A DNA stretch of 9,831 nucleotides. It comes from UBA993 sp964389365 (GTDB taxonomy: Bacteria; Bacillota; Dethiobacteria; DTU022). The position numbers were made by a program, and so were the translations under genes. The number at the start of each line of letters is the position of its first letter. Within the stretch, counting starts at the first letter, position 1. Of this stretch, positions 1 to 6,002 are shown one piece after another. Under the pieces are notes generated by a model. That model was not told the origin of the DNA. It did not search any database and was given only the letters and a program-made list of their open reading frames with translations. Location of the stretch: contig CAYMDO010000048.1 of the NCBI GenBank assembly GCA_964389365.1, positions 1 to 9,831 on the forward strand, written 5' to 3'.

Positions 1-2
1 TT

Positions 3-557
3 ATCGCTATCTTTGTTGTCGTGATTGGTCTTTTTGGAATCAAAGACTTTTGGGTCGGACTGGAAGGACCAACGTTTTCAATTCCGGAAAAACACAAGTC
101 CAGGTTTTATAGACAGGTCAGAAGAATATTTTATACTGATTCCGTACTGCCGATGATTGGTGCAACAGTTTTGATGGGTTTGGGTATAGCTTTGGTAGAA
201 CTACCCTGTACTGCCGGTTTCCCTATTATCTGGAGTACAATTATCACCGGGATGGACATAACATCCAGCTATTTTGCCCTGTTGTTTATTATTTACCTGT
301 TCATTTACTTGCTGGATGAGGTCGTGATTTTTCTGGCGGCAGCAATCAAAATGCGTGCGGCAAAAATAACCGAAAATCAAGGCAGGGGACTTAAACTAGT
401 GGCCGGAACACTGATGCTGGTTCTCGGCCTGATCCTGATAACCAGGCCTGAGTATATGGAAAGCATACCGGGCTTAATCGCCACTTTTGGTGTCTCTTTT
501 GTCGTTACGTTCGTTATTTATCAGTTGAAGAGGTTTTTTGTTAAGGAAAAATCATAG
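3..557 (+). CDS. CcdA/DsbD-like membrane thiol-redox transporter, C-terminal part (5' partial)
   Basis: The frame is open to the left edge, so the gene starts upstream; an internal GTG at 21 is unlikely to be the true start. About 184 residues are visible. Hydrophobic segments lie at roughly fragment residues 1-12, 49-67, 84-110, 126-142 and 150-170, with a basic C-terminal tail (KRFFVKEKS), so this is an integral membrane protein. The motif GIKDFW near residue 12 and VELPCTAGFP around Cys69, inside a membrane segment, resemble the CcdA/DsbD transmembrane family, in which a cysteine next to proline in the membrane passes reducing equivalents from cytoplasmic thioredoxin to extracytoplasmic thiols. 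The N-terminal half, with the expected partner cysteine, lies outside the window. The stop codon overlaps the convergent racemase-family gene by 6 bp and no terminator is visible. Nothing ties it to the hydroxyproline genes. The family call is moderately sure; the partner and substrate are unknown. Confidence 0.6.
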   Translation: MAIFVVVIGLFGIKDFWVGLEGPTFSIPEKHKSRFYRQVRRIFYTDSVLPMIGATVLMGLGIALVELPCTAGFPIIWSTIITGMDITSSYFALLFIIYLFIYLLDEVVIFLAAAIKMRAAKITENQGRGLKLVAGTLMLVLGLILITRPEYMESIPGLIATFGVSFVVTFVIYQLKRFFVKEKS

Positions 558-1580
558 CTGTGGCCAGGTATCAGCGATCCGGTATCCTTCTGGCCAGGGG
601 TCGGTCGGATCGACTATATGCTGGTGAATCCCTGTTATCCATGCCTGCCCCGAAATCAGGGGGTAAACAGCCTGTCGCTCACCTACCCTGGTCAAAGAAT
701 CTATTGAACAGTAAAAACGGGAACCGATGATTGATTCACCGATATACTGATCCCCGGGTTGCAAGAGCCCATGGTGGTGTAGTAAAGCCATGCGGGCTGA
801 GCATCCGGTACCGGTGGGGCTGCGATCAAGTTTACCGGGTTGGATGACAACAGTATTGCGTCCTAGTAAAATGCCGTCTTCCGTGGTCAGGGGAGCTGTA
901 AACTGGCAAAATGAAATGTGGTTCCATTCAGGATTTTCCGGGTGGCAAAAACCAAGCTGCTCGTTGGCTGCATCGGTTATTTTTATACCTGTTTCAACTA
1001 TATCACGTGCTTCATCGGCTGATACTTTAAATCCAAGGCTTTCAGCATCAACGATAACAAAACTGTCACCGCCATATGCCGTATCGACCAACAAAGTTCC
1101 GATTCCCGAAACTTCCAGGGTGGCACCTGATTTGTCGACAAAGGATGGAACATTACGAACGGTAACGCGGACAACTTTGCCGTTTTCGCAACGGGCCACT
1201 ACCTCTATTAACCCTGCCGGAGGCTCCAAAACCATCTTCGTAACCGGCTCTATCATAGGGATAATGCCTGTTTCCAGTAAAACCGTTGAAACGCAGATCG
1301 AATTAGAACCTGACATCGGCGGTGTATCTTCTGGTTCCATGATAATCCAGCCCATTTGTGCTTTAGGGTTTTTCGGCGGTACCAGCAGATTAATATGGCG
1401 AAAGACACCACCGCGAGGTTCGTTAAGCATCAGATTACGCAGTTTTTGATCAGTGGCAATAAAACGGGATTGCTCCCAGATTGTTTTACCGGGCGGAGGA
1501 GCTACTCCACCGACGATTACATCTCCCACTTCGCCTTCAGCATGGCAGCTGACTACATGGATAACCTGTTTTGCGCGCAT
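552..1580 (-). CDS. Proline racemase-family protein (hydroxyproline epimerase or dehydratase type), Ser/Thr active-site variant
   Basis: This 342-aa protein has the length and motifs of the proline racemase superfamily: an N-terminal SCHAEGEVGD segment, MSGSNSICV at 89-97, a GGDSFV segment near 170 and DRSPTGTGCSA at 252-262. Known members racemise proline, epimerise 4-hydroxyproline at C2, or dehydrate trans-3-hydroxy-L-proline, all in the cytoplasm. Racemases and many epimerases use two cysteines; here the first position is Ser90 and the second Thr256. Ser/Cys pairs are known in some epimerases and Cys/Thr in trans-3-hydroxyproline dehydratases, so a Ser/Thr pair leaves the reaction open. 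Cysteines occur nearby at 96 and 260. The ATG start has GGAGG (1591-1587) 6 nt upstream, and the gene begins 14 nt after the activase stop, so it is the last gene of the GRE operon. Supplying the GRE with a D-configured or dehydrated proline derivative is an inference from context. Family sure, activity unsure. Confidence 0.85.
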   Translation of the reverse strand: MRAKQVIHVVSCHAEGEVGDVIVGGVAPPPGKTIWEQSRFIATDQKLRNLMLNEPRGGVFRHINLLVPPKNPKAQMGWIIMEPEDTPPMSGSNSICVSTVLLETGIIPMIEPVTKMVLEPPAGLIEVVARCENGKVVRVTVRNVPSFVDKSGATLEVSGIGTLLVDTAYGGDSFVIVDAESLGFKVSADEARDIVETGIKITDAANEQLGFCHPENPEWNHISFCQFTAPLTTEDGILLGRNTVVIQPGKLDRSPTGTGCSARMALLHHHGLLQPGDQYIGESIIGSRFYCSIDSLTRVGERQAVYPLISGQAWITGIHQHIVDPTDPWPEGYRIADTWPQL

Positions 1581-1594
1581 TTTCTTCCTCCATC

Positions 1595-2557
1595 TCAGAA
1601 TAATCCGCTTCCGGTTTTTACCGGCAAAGCGCCTGCAATATTTTGCATCAAAGAAGTTTTTTCTTCAAGGTACTTTTCCGATGGCGGCTTTAGATCACGG
1701 CACTGGTAATCAAGGTCAAGATACCGGTAATTGTCACTGCCGAGCCGATGATAAGGCAAAACTTCCAGGGCGCTTATAATAGGGTGTTTTAAGCAAAATT
1801 GAACTGTTTTCTTCAAGTTGATATCACTGTCATTAAAGCCGGGAATTAAGGGCAGTCTGATTGTAATCGCCAGAGGGCCTCCCGAATTATTGAGTTTTTT
1901 GATATTTTCCAGAATCAAGCGATTGCTATCGCCCAAATAAAGCTGGTGTAAACGGTCATCCATCTGTTTCAGGTCGGCATAAAGATGATCAAGCCAGGGC
2001 AGGGATTTGGCGATCTCTGTAAATGGGGCATGTAGGGAACTTTCAACAGCAGTATGAATGCCACGAATTTTACATTGTTTAAGCACTGAAGCTGTGTAGT
2101 CAGGTTGGCTAAAAGGTTCGCCGCCGCTGATTGTTATTCCGCCGCCGGAGTGAAAGTAGAATACTTCATCATTGCGGATCTGAATTATCGTTTCGTCAAC
2201 AGTTAGATAAAAACCGTATTTTTTTATGGCATTTTGAAGGCAGACGGCTTTACAAATGAAACAGAGCTTGCATATGGTTCGGTCGATTATAATTCTATTT
2301 TCTGTCACAGAAAACCGGAGAGCTTTTTCGGGACAGGCGTCAATACATCTACTACAAAGAGTGCATCGCTCTTTTATGTATCCACGCTGGGGGTTATGAT
2401 TCTGAGATTCAGGGGTTGAACACCAGGGGCAGCGTAGGGAACAACCTTTTAGAAATACAACCGTTCGCAAGCCCTGCCCATCATGCAACGAGGCACGTTC
2501 AACATGAAGGATGCTGCCGGTTACCGGCTTTGTTACTTCCTGCCGGCTGCTAATCAT
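1595..2557 (-). CDS. Radical-SAM glycyl radical enzyme activase (partner of the 804-aa GRE)
   Basis: This 320-aa protein carries the radical-SAM CxxxCxxC motif at Cys39, Cys43 and Cys46, which binds the [4Fe-4S] cluster that cleaves S-adenosylmethionine. A ferredoxin-like insert follows with two four-cysteine sets (65, 68, 71, 75 and 96, 99, 102, 106), as in most non-PFL GRE activases. The SAM-contacting SGGEP lies at 144-148. Its job would be to abstract a hydrogen from Gly776 of the neighbouring GRE and so create the stored glycyl radical. The ATG start overlaps the GRE stop as ATGA, which suggests translational coupling and a fixed partner. Compared with the HypD activase in this window, the segment before the motif reads HDGQGLRT instead of HDGPGIRT, and CSTPES replaces CQNPEG, so the two activases are clearly different proteins. 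Family very sure; pairing inferred from overlap and order. Confidence 0.92.
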   Translation of the reverse strand: MISSRQEVTKPVTGSILHVERASLHDGQGLRTVVFLKGCSLRCPWCSTPESQNHNPQRGYIKERCTLCSRCIDACPEKALRFSVTENRIIIDRTICKLCFICKAVCLQNAIKKYGFYLTVDETIIQIRNDEVFYFHSGGGITISGGEPFSQPDYTASVLKQCKIRGIHTAVESSLHAPFTEIAKSLPWLDHLYADLKQMDDRLHQLYLGDSNRLILENIKKLNNSGGPLAITIRLPLIPGFNDSDINLKKTVQFCLKHPIISALEVLPYHRLGSDNYRYLDLDYQCRDLKPPSEKYLEEKTSLMQNIAGALPVKTGSGLF

Positions 2558-4968
2558 CCGACAGAAATACCCTGCAGCACGGTTCTTCCAATGATCTCAT
2601 CCTGGACATCTTTGCCCAGTTCGGTAAAATAAGCGGTATACCCTGCTACCCTGACCAGCAAGCCTTTGTACTGTTCCGGTTCTTGCTGAGCCTTAATAAG
2701 GGTTTCCTGATCTATAACATTAAACTGTACATGATAGACGCCCAAGCTGCACATACTTTTTAACATAGCCATTAACAGGTTAATCCCGTTTTCTGTATTA
2801 AACATAGCCGGCTCAATTTTCATGTTTAATAAAGTCCCCTGAACAAAACGACCGTGCGGGATATGGGCAGCTGAAGACAATACCGCTGTCGGTCCGCAAT
2901 AATCAGTGCCGCCGCTAGGACTGATGCCGTCAGCCAGCGGCTGCCAGGCTTTGCGTCCCGAAGGCAGGGCCCCAACCTCCAAACCAAATGGGGTATTGCC
3001 TGACACAGGAAGAATCCCTGGAGTCATTTTGCCGAATTTGCTGCTGTATTTTTCAATTTCGTCTGCAATAAAAGTAAATATTTCGCCTGCTATCTGGTCT
3101 GTAAGGGGTTCATTGTTACCGTATTTGGGAGCTGTCAGGCAGAGTTTTCGCAGTTTGTCAAAACCAACAAAATCTGATTCAAGGGCTTCGACAAGTTCAC
3201 TCATCCTGACAAGTCCACTTTCATAAACCAAATGTTTTACAGCTGCAATACTGTTGATCAGATCAGCAATTCCGATCAATATTATCCCATTACCTGTATT
3301 ATATTTTGCACCTCCCCAGGCATAATCAAGCCCTTTTTCAATGCAGTTGCGGAAGGTGAGCGATAGCGCAGGGACAGGCCTGTTGAAGCCGATTTCGTCT
3401 ATTACATGACTGCCTGCAACCACAGCGTGTGTAGCGTAAGCCAGCTGAGATTTGACCGCATCCATGAATTGATCATAACGAATAAAAGTTGAAGGATCAC
3501 CGGTGCGGGCAGAAATATAAAGTCCGCTTTTACGGTTTTTCCCGTCGTTAAGCGCTAATTCTATCATACTGCCGAGGTTAATATCAGCCAGGGCAGTATA
3601 CTGCCGCAGGCGTCCCTCCAGATTGGTTTCGACACAACCACAGGGGTTCCAATTATATGCCTCTTTTAAGGGGATACCTTTATTCATCAGCATCAAGATC
3701 CCCAGATCGTCATTATGAAAGGCGGGAAAACCGGTTCCAAGGCTAATTAATTCAACAATTTTGCGCAGAAATGAATTAGGATTTTTTGACATGTTGTAGC
3801 GTACTGAAAGGGAAGGCTGGTAGAGCTGCACATCCATCGTGGCCTGCAGAATCATGTAAGAGAGCTCATTAACAGCATCTTTGCCGGTTTCGTCTACCCC
3901 ACCGACACAGACATTTTGGAACATCGGGTAACCGGCGGCAAACTCGGCTGTTTGAGCGTCCTGAAACAGGCAGGGCTCACTAAATTTTACCCATAGACAA
4001 TCAAGTAATTCCTGTGCTTCGTCATGGTTTATTCTGCCTTCGGTAAGATCGGCCTGGAAGTAAGGCCATAAATATTGATCCATGCGTCCGGGGTTATAGC
4101 TGGCTGCGTTTTGTTCCATAAAGATGCAGGTTTGATAAAAATAAAGTGCTTGCAAGGCTTCCCTGAAAGTACGTGCCGGTTGCAGCGGTACGTGGTGGCA
4201 AGTTGCGGCAATCTGCCTTAGTTCTTCCCGGCGGCGCGAATCTGTCTCCATATCTGCCATATGCTCAGCTTCCAGGGCATATCTCTCGGCAAGGGCCGCT
4301 ATGCCTTCGGCTACGACCAGCAGCGCTTTCAGATAGTAGTCTTTTTCATATTCCCCCGGTCGGGTAATGTCAAGTTTTTTGCGTTCTGTTTCGATGGTTT
4401 TTACAATACCGGAAAGCCCTTCCCTGATCAGCCATTCATAACCGGCTGTTGTTTCACCCCAGCCACGAACCGCTTTACGGTCAATGTAAACAACACCGTG
4501 ATCGCGCAAGGTACGGGTAGAGTCGGGGATCTGGGCAAGCCATTCTTCATAATTAGATCGACCGGCCCAGTAAGGTTTGATTTCTTTTTCAAACATCAAT
4601 TTATCTTCTGGTTTTAAATAAAATGGATCATATTTGCGGGAGCTAATGGTTTCCAGTTCCCGATCGAGAACAGACCAGCAGGAGTCGGCACAGAGTATTC
4701 CGCCTCGTATCTTACTGCCAGGGCAACCGACAATCAGTTCATCTTCCCAAATCTTAACTGTCTTTCGCAGGCACTGTGTTCTGAAGGCCTTGGCCTTGCG
4801 CAGAACCAGCGGTTCACCTTCGGTTTCACGAAAACCTTCCGTTAATAGCCTGGCATTCTCAAGATCCATTTCCGGCGTTGTTGACAAGACCCGTTCCTTT
4901 AAATGGGCAATTCTTTTTAAGTAAAAAGGTTTTTTTACCTGGCTGGATATTTCTTTTGTTATATGCAT
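2554..4968 (-). CDS. Glycyl radical enzyme of unassigned substrate (possible hydroxyproline-type C-N lyase or dehydratase)
   Basis: This 804-aa protein is a complete PFL-like GRE. The thiyl-radical site GCVE gives Cys445 and Glu447, and the C-terminal glycyl loop RVAGY (773-777) gives Gly776. Cys-x-Glu is typical of GRE eliminases (dehydratases, C-N and C-S lyases) and some decarboxylases, not of pyruvate formate-lyase, which uses adjacent cysteines. By eye alignment to HypD, several HypD pocket residues are changed: the HypD Asp and His aligned with Ala289 and Glu172, and the HypD Tyr after the thiyl site aligned with Asp462. The substrate is therefore probably not trans-4-hydroxy-L-proline. 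The ATG has GGAGGG (4981-4976) 7 nt upstream, and there is no N-terminal microcompartment-type extension. It leads an operon with its activase and a racemase-family enzyme and is divergent from hypD. HplG-like trans-4-hydroxy-D-proline C-N lyase is one candidate; other eliminase functions remain open. GRE identity sure, substrate unknown. Confidence 0.92.
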   Translation of the reverse strand: MHITKEISSQVKKPFYLKRIAHLKERVLSTTPEMDLENARLLTEGFRETEGEPLVLRKAKAFRTQCLRKTVKIWEDELIVGCPGSKIRGGILCADSCWSVLDRELETISSRKYDPFYLKPEDKLMFEKEIKPYWAGRSNYEEWLAQIPDSTRTLRDHGVVYIDRKAVRGWGETTAGYEWLIREGLSGIVKTIETERKKLDITRPGEYEKDYYLKALLVVAEGIAALAERYALEAEHMADMETDSRRREELRQIAATCHHVPLQPARTFREALQALYFYQTCIFMEQNAASYNPGRMDQYLWPYFQADLTEGRINHDEAQELLDCLWVKFSEPCLFQDAQTAEFAAGYPMFQNVCVGGVDETGKDAVNELSYMILQATMDVQLYQPSLSVRYNMSKNPNSFLRKIVELISLGTGFPAFHNDDLGILMLMNKGIPLKEAYNWNPCGCVETNLEGRLRQYTALADINLGSMIELALNDGKNRKSGLYISARTGDPSTFIRYDQFMDAVKSQLAYATHAVVAGSHVIDEIGFNRPVPALSLTFRNCIEKGLDYAWGGAKYNTGNGIILIGIADLINSIAAVKHLVYESGLVRMSELVEALESDFVGFDKLRKLCLTAPKYGNNEPLTDQIAGEIFTFIADEIEKYSSKFGKMTPGILPVSGNTPFGLEVGALPSGRKAWQPLADGISPSGGTDYCGPTAVLSSAAHIPHGRFVQGTLLNMKIEPAMFNTENGINLLMAMLKSMCSLGVYHVQFNVIDQETLIKAQQEPEQYKGLLVRVAGYTAYFTELGKDVQDEIIGRTVLQGISVG

Positions 4969-4975
4969 AAATTAT

Positions 4976-5013
4976 CCCTCCGGTAATGGTAATAATGTAT
5001 AATAATTATAGCA
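4976..5013 (-). promoter_or_regulatory. Candidate promoter and ribosome binding site of the minus-strand GRE operon
   Basis: On the minus strand an extended -10 element, TGCTATAAT, occupies 5013-5005 and would start transcription near 4998. The leader is then about 30 nt and contains GGAGGG at 4981-4976, 7 nt before the ATG at 4968. No good -35 hexamer lies at the right distance; the expected place is filled by the palindrome CTGCGCAG, which fits an extended -10 promoter or one helped by an activator. The ribosome binding site is clear and the promoter is a pattern-based prediction in AT-rich DNA. Confidence 0.45.
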
Positions 5014-5035
5014 TATACGTATGTATGCTGCGCAG
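5011..5035. promoter_or_regulatory. Candidate shared operator in the divergent intergenic region
   Basis: The middle of the 119-bp divergent gap holds a relatively GC-rich patch in otherwise AT-rich DNA. It contains the perfect 8-bp palindrome ATACGTAT (5015-5022), arms GCATA and TATGC (5011-5015 and 5024-5028), and a second perfect palindrome CTGCGCAG (5028-5035). It lies between the candidate -10 elements of the two operons and covers the -35 zone of the minus-strand promoter, so a protein bound here could control both. No regulator gene lies in the window and I do not recognise the site as a named operator. Confidence 0.3.
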
Positions 5036-5053
5036 ACATTTATAGATATCATG

Positions 5054-5072
5054 TATAATATTATGGTATAAT
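5054..5072 (+). promoter_or_regulatory. Candidate promoter(s) of the HypD-activase/hypD operon
   Basis: Two TATAAT hexamers lie upstream of the activase: 5054-5059, preceded directly by TG, and 5067-5072 within TGGTATAAT, a proper extended -10 element. Neither has a recognisable -35 hexamer. Use of the second would start RNA near 5079, leaving only about 9-12 nt before the TTG/GTG start; use of the first would leave about 22-25 nt. An imperfect palindrome, AATAA-ACG-TTATT (5073-5085), covers this short leader. The AT-rich background makes chance matches likely. Confidence 0.4.
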
Positions 5073-5087
5073 AATAAACGTTATTAG

Positions 5088-5999
5088 TTGGTGAAGACAG
5101 TTAAAGGCATTATATTTAATATTCAGCGTTATTCGCTGCATGACGGCCCTGGTATCCGGACAACAGTTTTTTTAAAAGGTTGTCCGTTAAAGTGTATTTG
5201 GTGTCAAAATCCGGAAGGGATCAGTCGGGAACCTTTATTGATCAGGCACAGGCAGAAATGTATCAGCTGCTACAGCTGTTACGAACATTGCCCCCGGGGC
5301 GCAGTAAAGAAGGGGCCGGCCGGACCGCTGCTTGATCAGTCACATTGCTGCAACTGTATGTCGTGCAGTGATTACTGCCCTGCCGGGGCGATAGAAAAAG
5401 CAGGAAGGGAAATCGAAACAGAAGAACTGTTTGCCGGATTGTTAAAAGACCGCATAATTTTTGAAGAATCCGGCGGTGGTGTTACATTTTCCGGTGGCGA
5501 ACCTCTTTTTCAACCTGATTTTTTATTTGAAATGCTACTGCTACTAAAAAAGTCGGGGATCAATACTGCAATTGAAACCTGTGGGTATTCTTCCTGGCAA
5601 ACGCTGGAACAAGCTGCGAAGCTGACAAATCTTGTTATTTACGATCTAAAGCTGATCGACAGTGAAAGATACATGGAATTTACCGGCATTTCAGGCGCCA
5701 GGATTCTCGAAAACCTGAAGATGCTAACTGATTTTTGCGTTGCAATACAAGTAAGAATGTTTTTAATTAAAGGCATAAACGATGATGTACAAAGCCTGGC
5801 AAAAGCTGCTGCTTATCTACAGGGCATGGGTATAAATACTGTTGAACTGATTCCCTACCATAGTTTTGGTGAAGCAAAATATGAAAAAATCGGGAAAGAC
5901 TATAAACTGAAAGGGTTACCGGATTATAACGAATATGATTTGCATTTAGTGAGAAAGATTCTGAACGATGCAGGAATAGTTGCGCATTGCGGGGGTTAA
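5088..5999 (+). CDS. hypE: Radical-SAM activase of trans-4-hydroxy-L-proline dehydratase (HypD-activating enzyme)
   Basis: This 303-aa protein has HDGPGIRT followed by the radical-SAM cluster motif at Cys32, Cys36 and Cys39, two ferredoxin-like four-cysteine sets (58, 61, 64, 68 and 87, 90, 93, 97) and SGGEP at 135-139. It would use S-adenosylmethionine and a low-potential electron to generate the glycyl radical on Gly768 of HypD, encoded 3 nt downstream. A stop codon at 5085-5087 means the start cannot lie further upstream; the choice is TTG 5088 or GTG 5091, and the family's usual N-terminus (a few residues before GIIFNIQRY) fits either. No Shine-Dalgarno sequence precedes them, in contrast to the other genes here, so translation may be weak or from a very short leader. 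Activase family very sure; assignment to HypD rests on adjacency, and the symbol follows that assignment. Confidence 0.9.
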   Translation: MVKTVKGIIFNIQRYSLHDGPGIRTTVFLKGCPLKCIWCQNPEGISREPLLIRHRQKCISCYSCYEHCPRGAVKKGPAGPLLDQSHCCNCMSCSDYCPAGAIEKAGREIETEELFAGLLKDRIIFEESGGGVTFSGGEPLFQPDFLFEMLLLLKKSGINTAIETCGYSSWQTLEQAAKLTNLVIYDLKLIDSERYMEFTGISGARILENLKMLTDFCVAIQVRMFLIKGINDDVQSLAKAAAYLQGMGINTVELIPYHSFGEAKYEKIGKDYKLKGLPDYNEYDLHLVRKILNDAGIVAHCGG

Positions 6000-6002
6000 T
6001 AA

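Noticed and set aside
790..1449. Plus-strand 219-codon open frame
   Set aside because: It lies entirely antisense to the racemase-family gene, whose conserved motifs prove the coding strand; the peptide has no recognisable domain.
2554..4968. Calling the 804-aa GRE pyruvate formate-lyase, choline TMA-lyase or a second HypD
   Set aside because: It lacks the adjacent-cysteine site of pyruvate formate-lyase, there is no microcompartment gene or N-terminal extension to support CutC, and residues aligned with the HypD pocket are changed.
4969..5087. Riboswitch in a leader
   Set aside because: Both leaders are too short (about 10-30 nt from the predicted starts) for a known aptamer.
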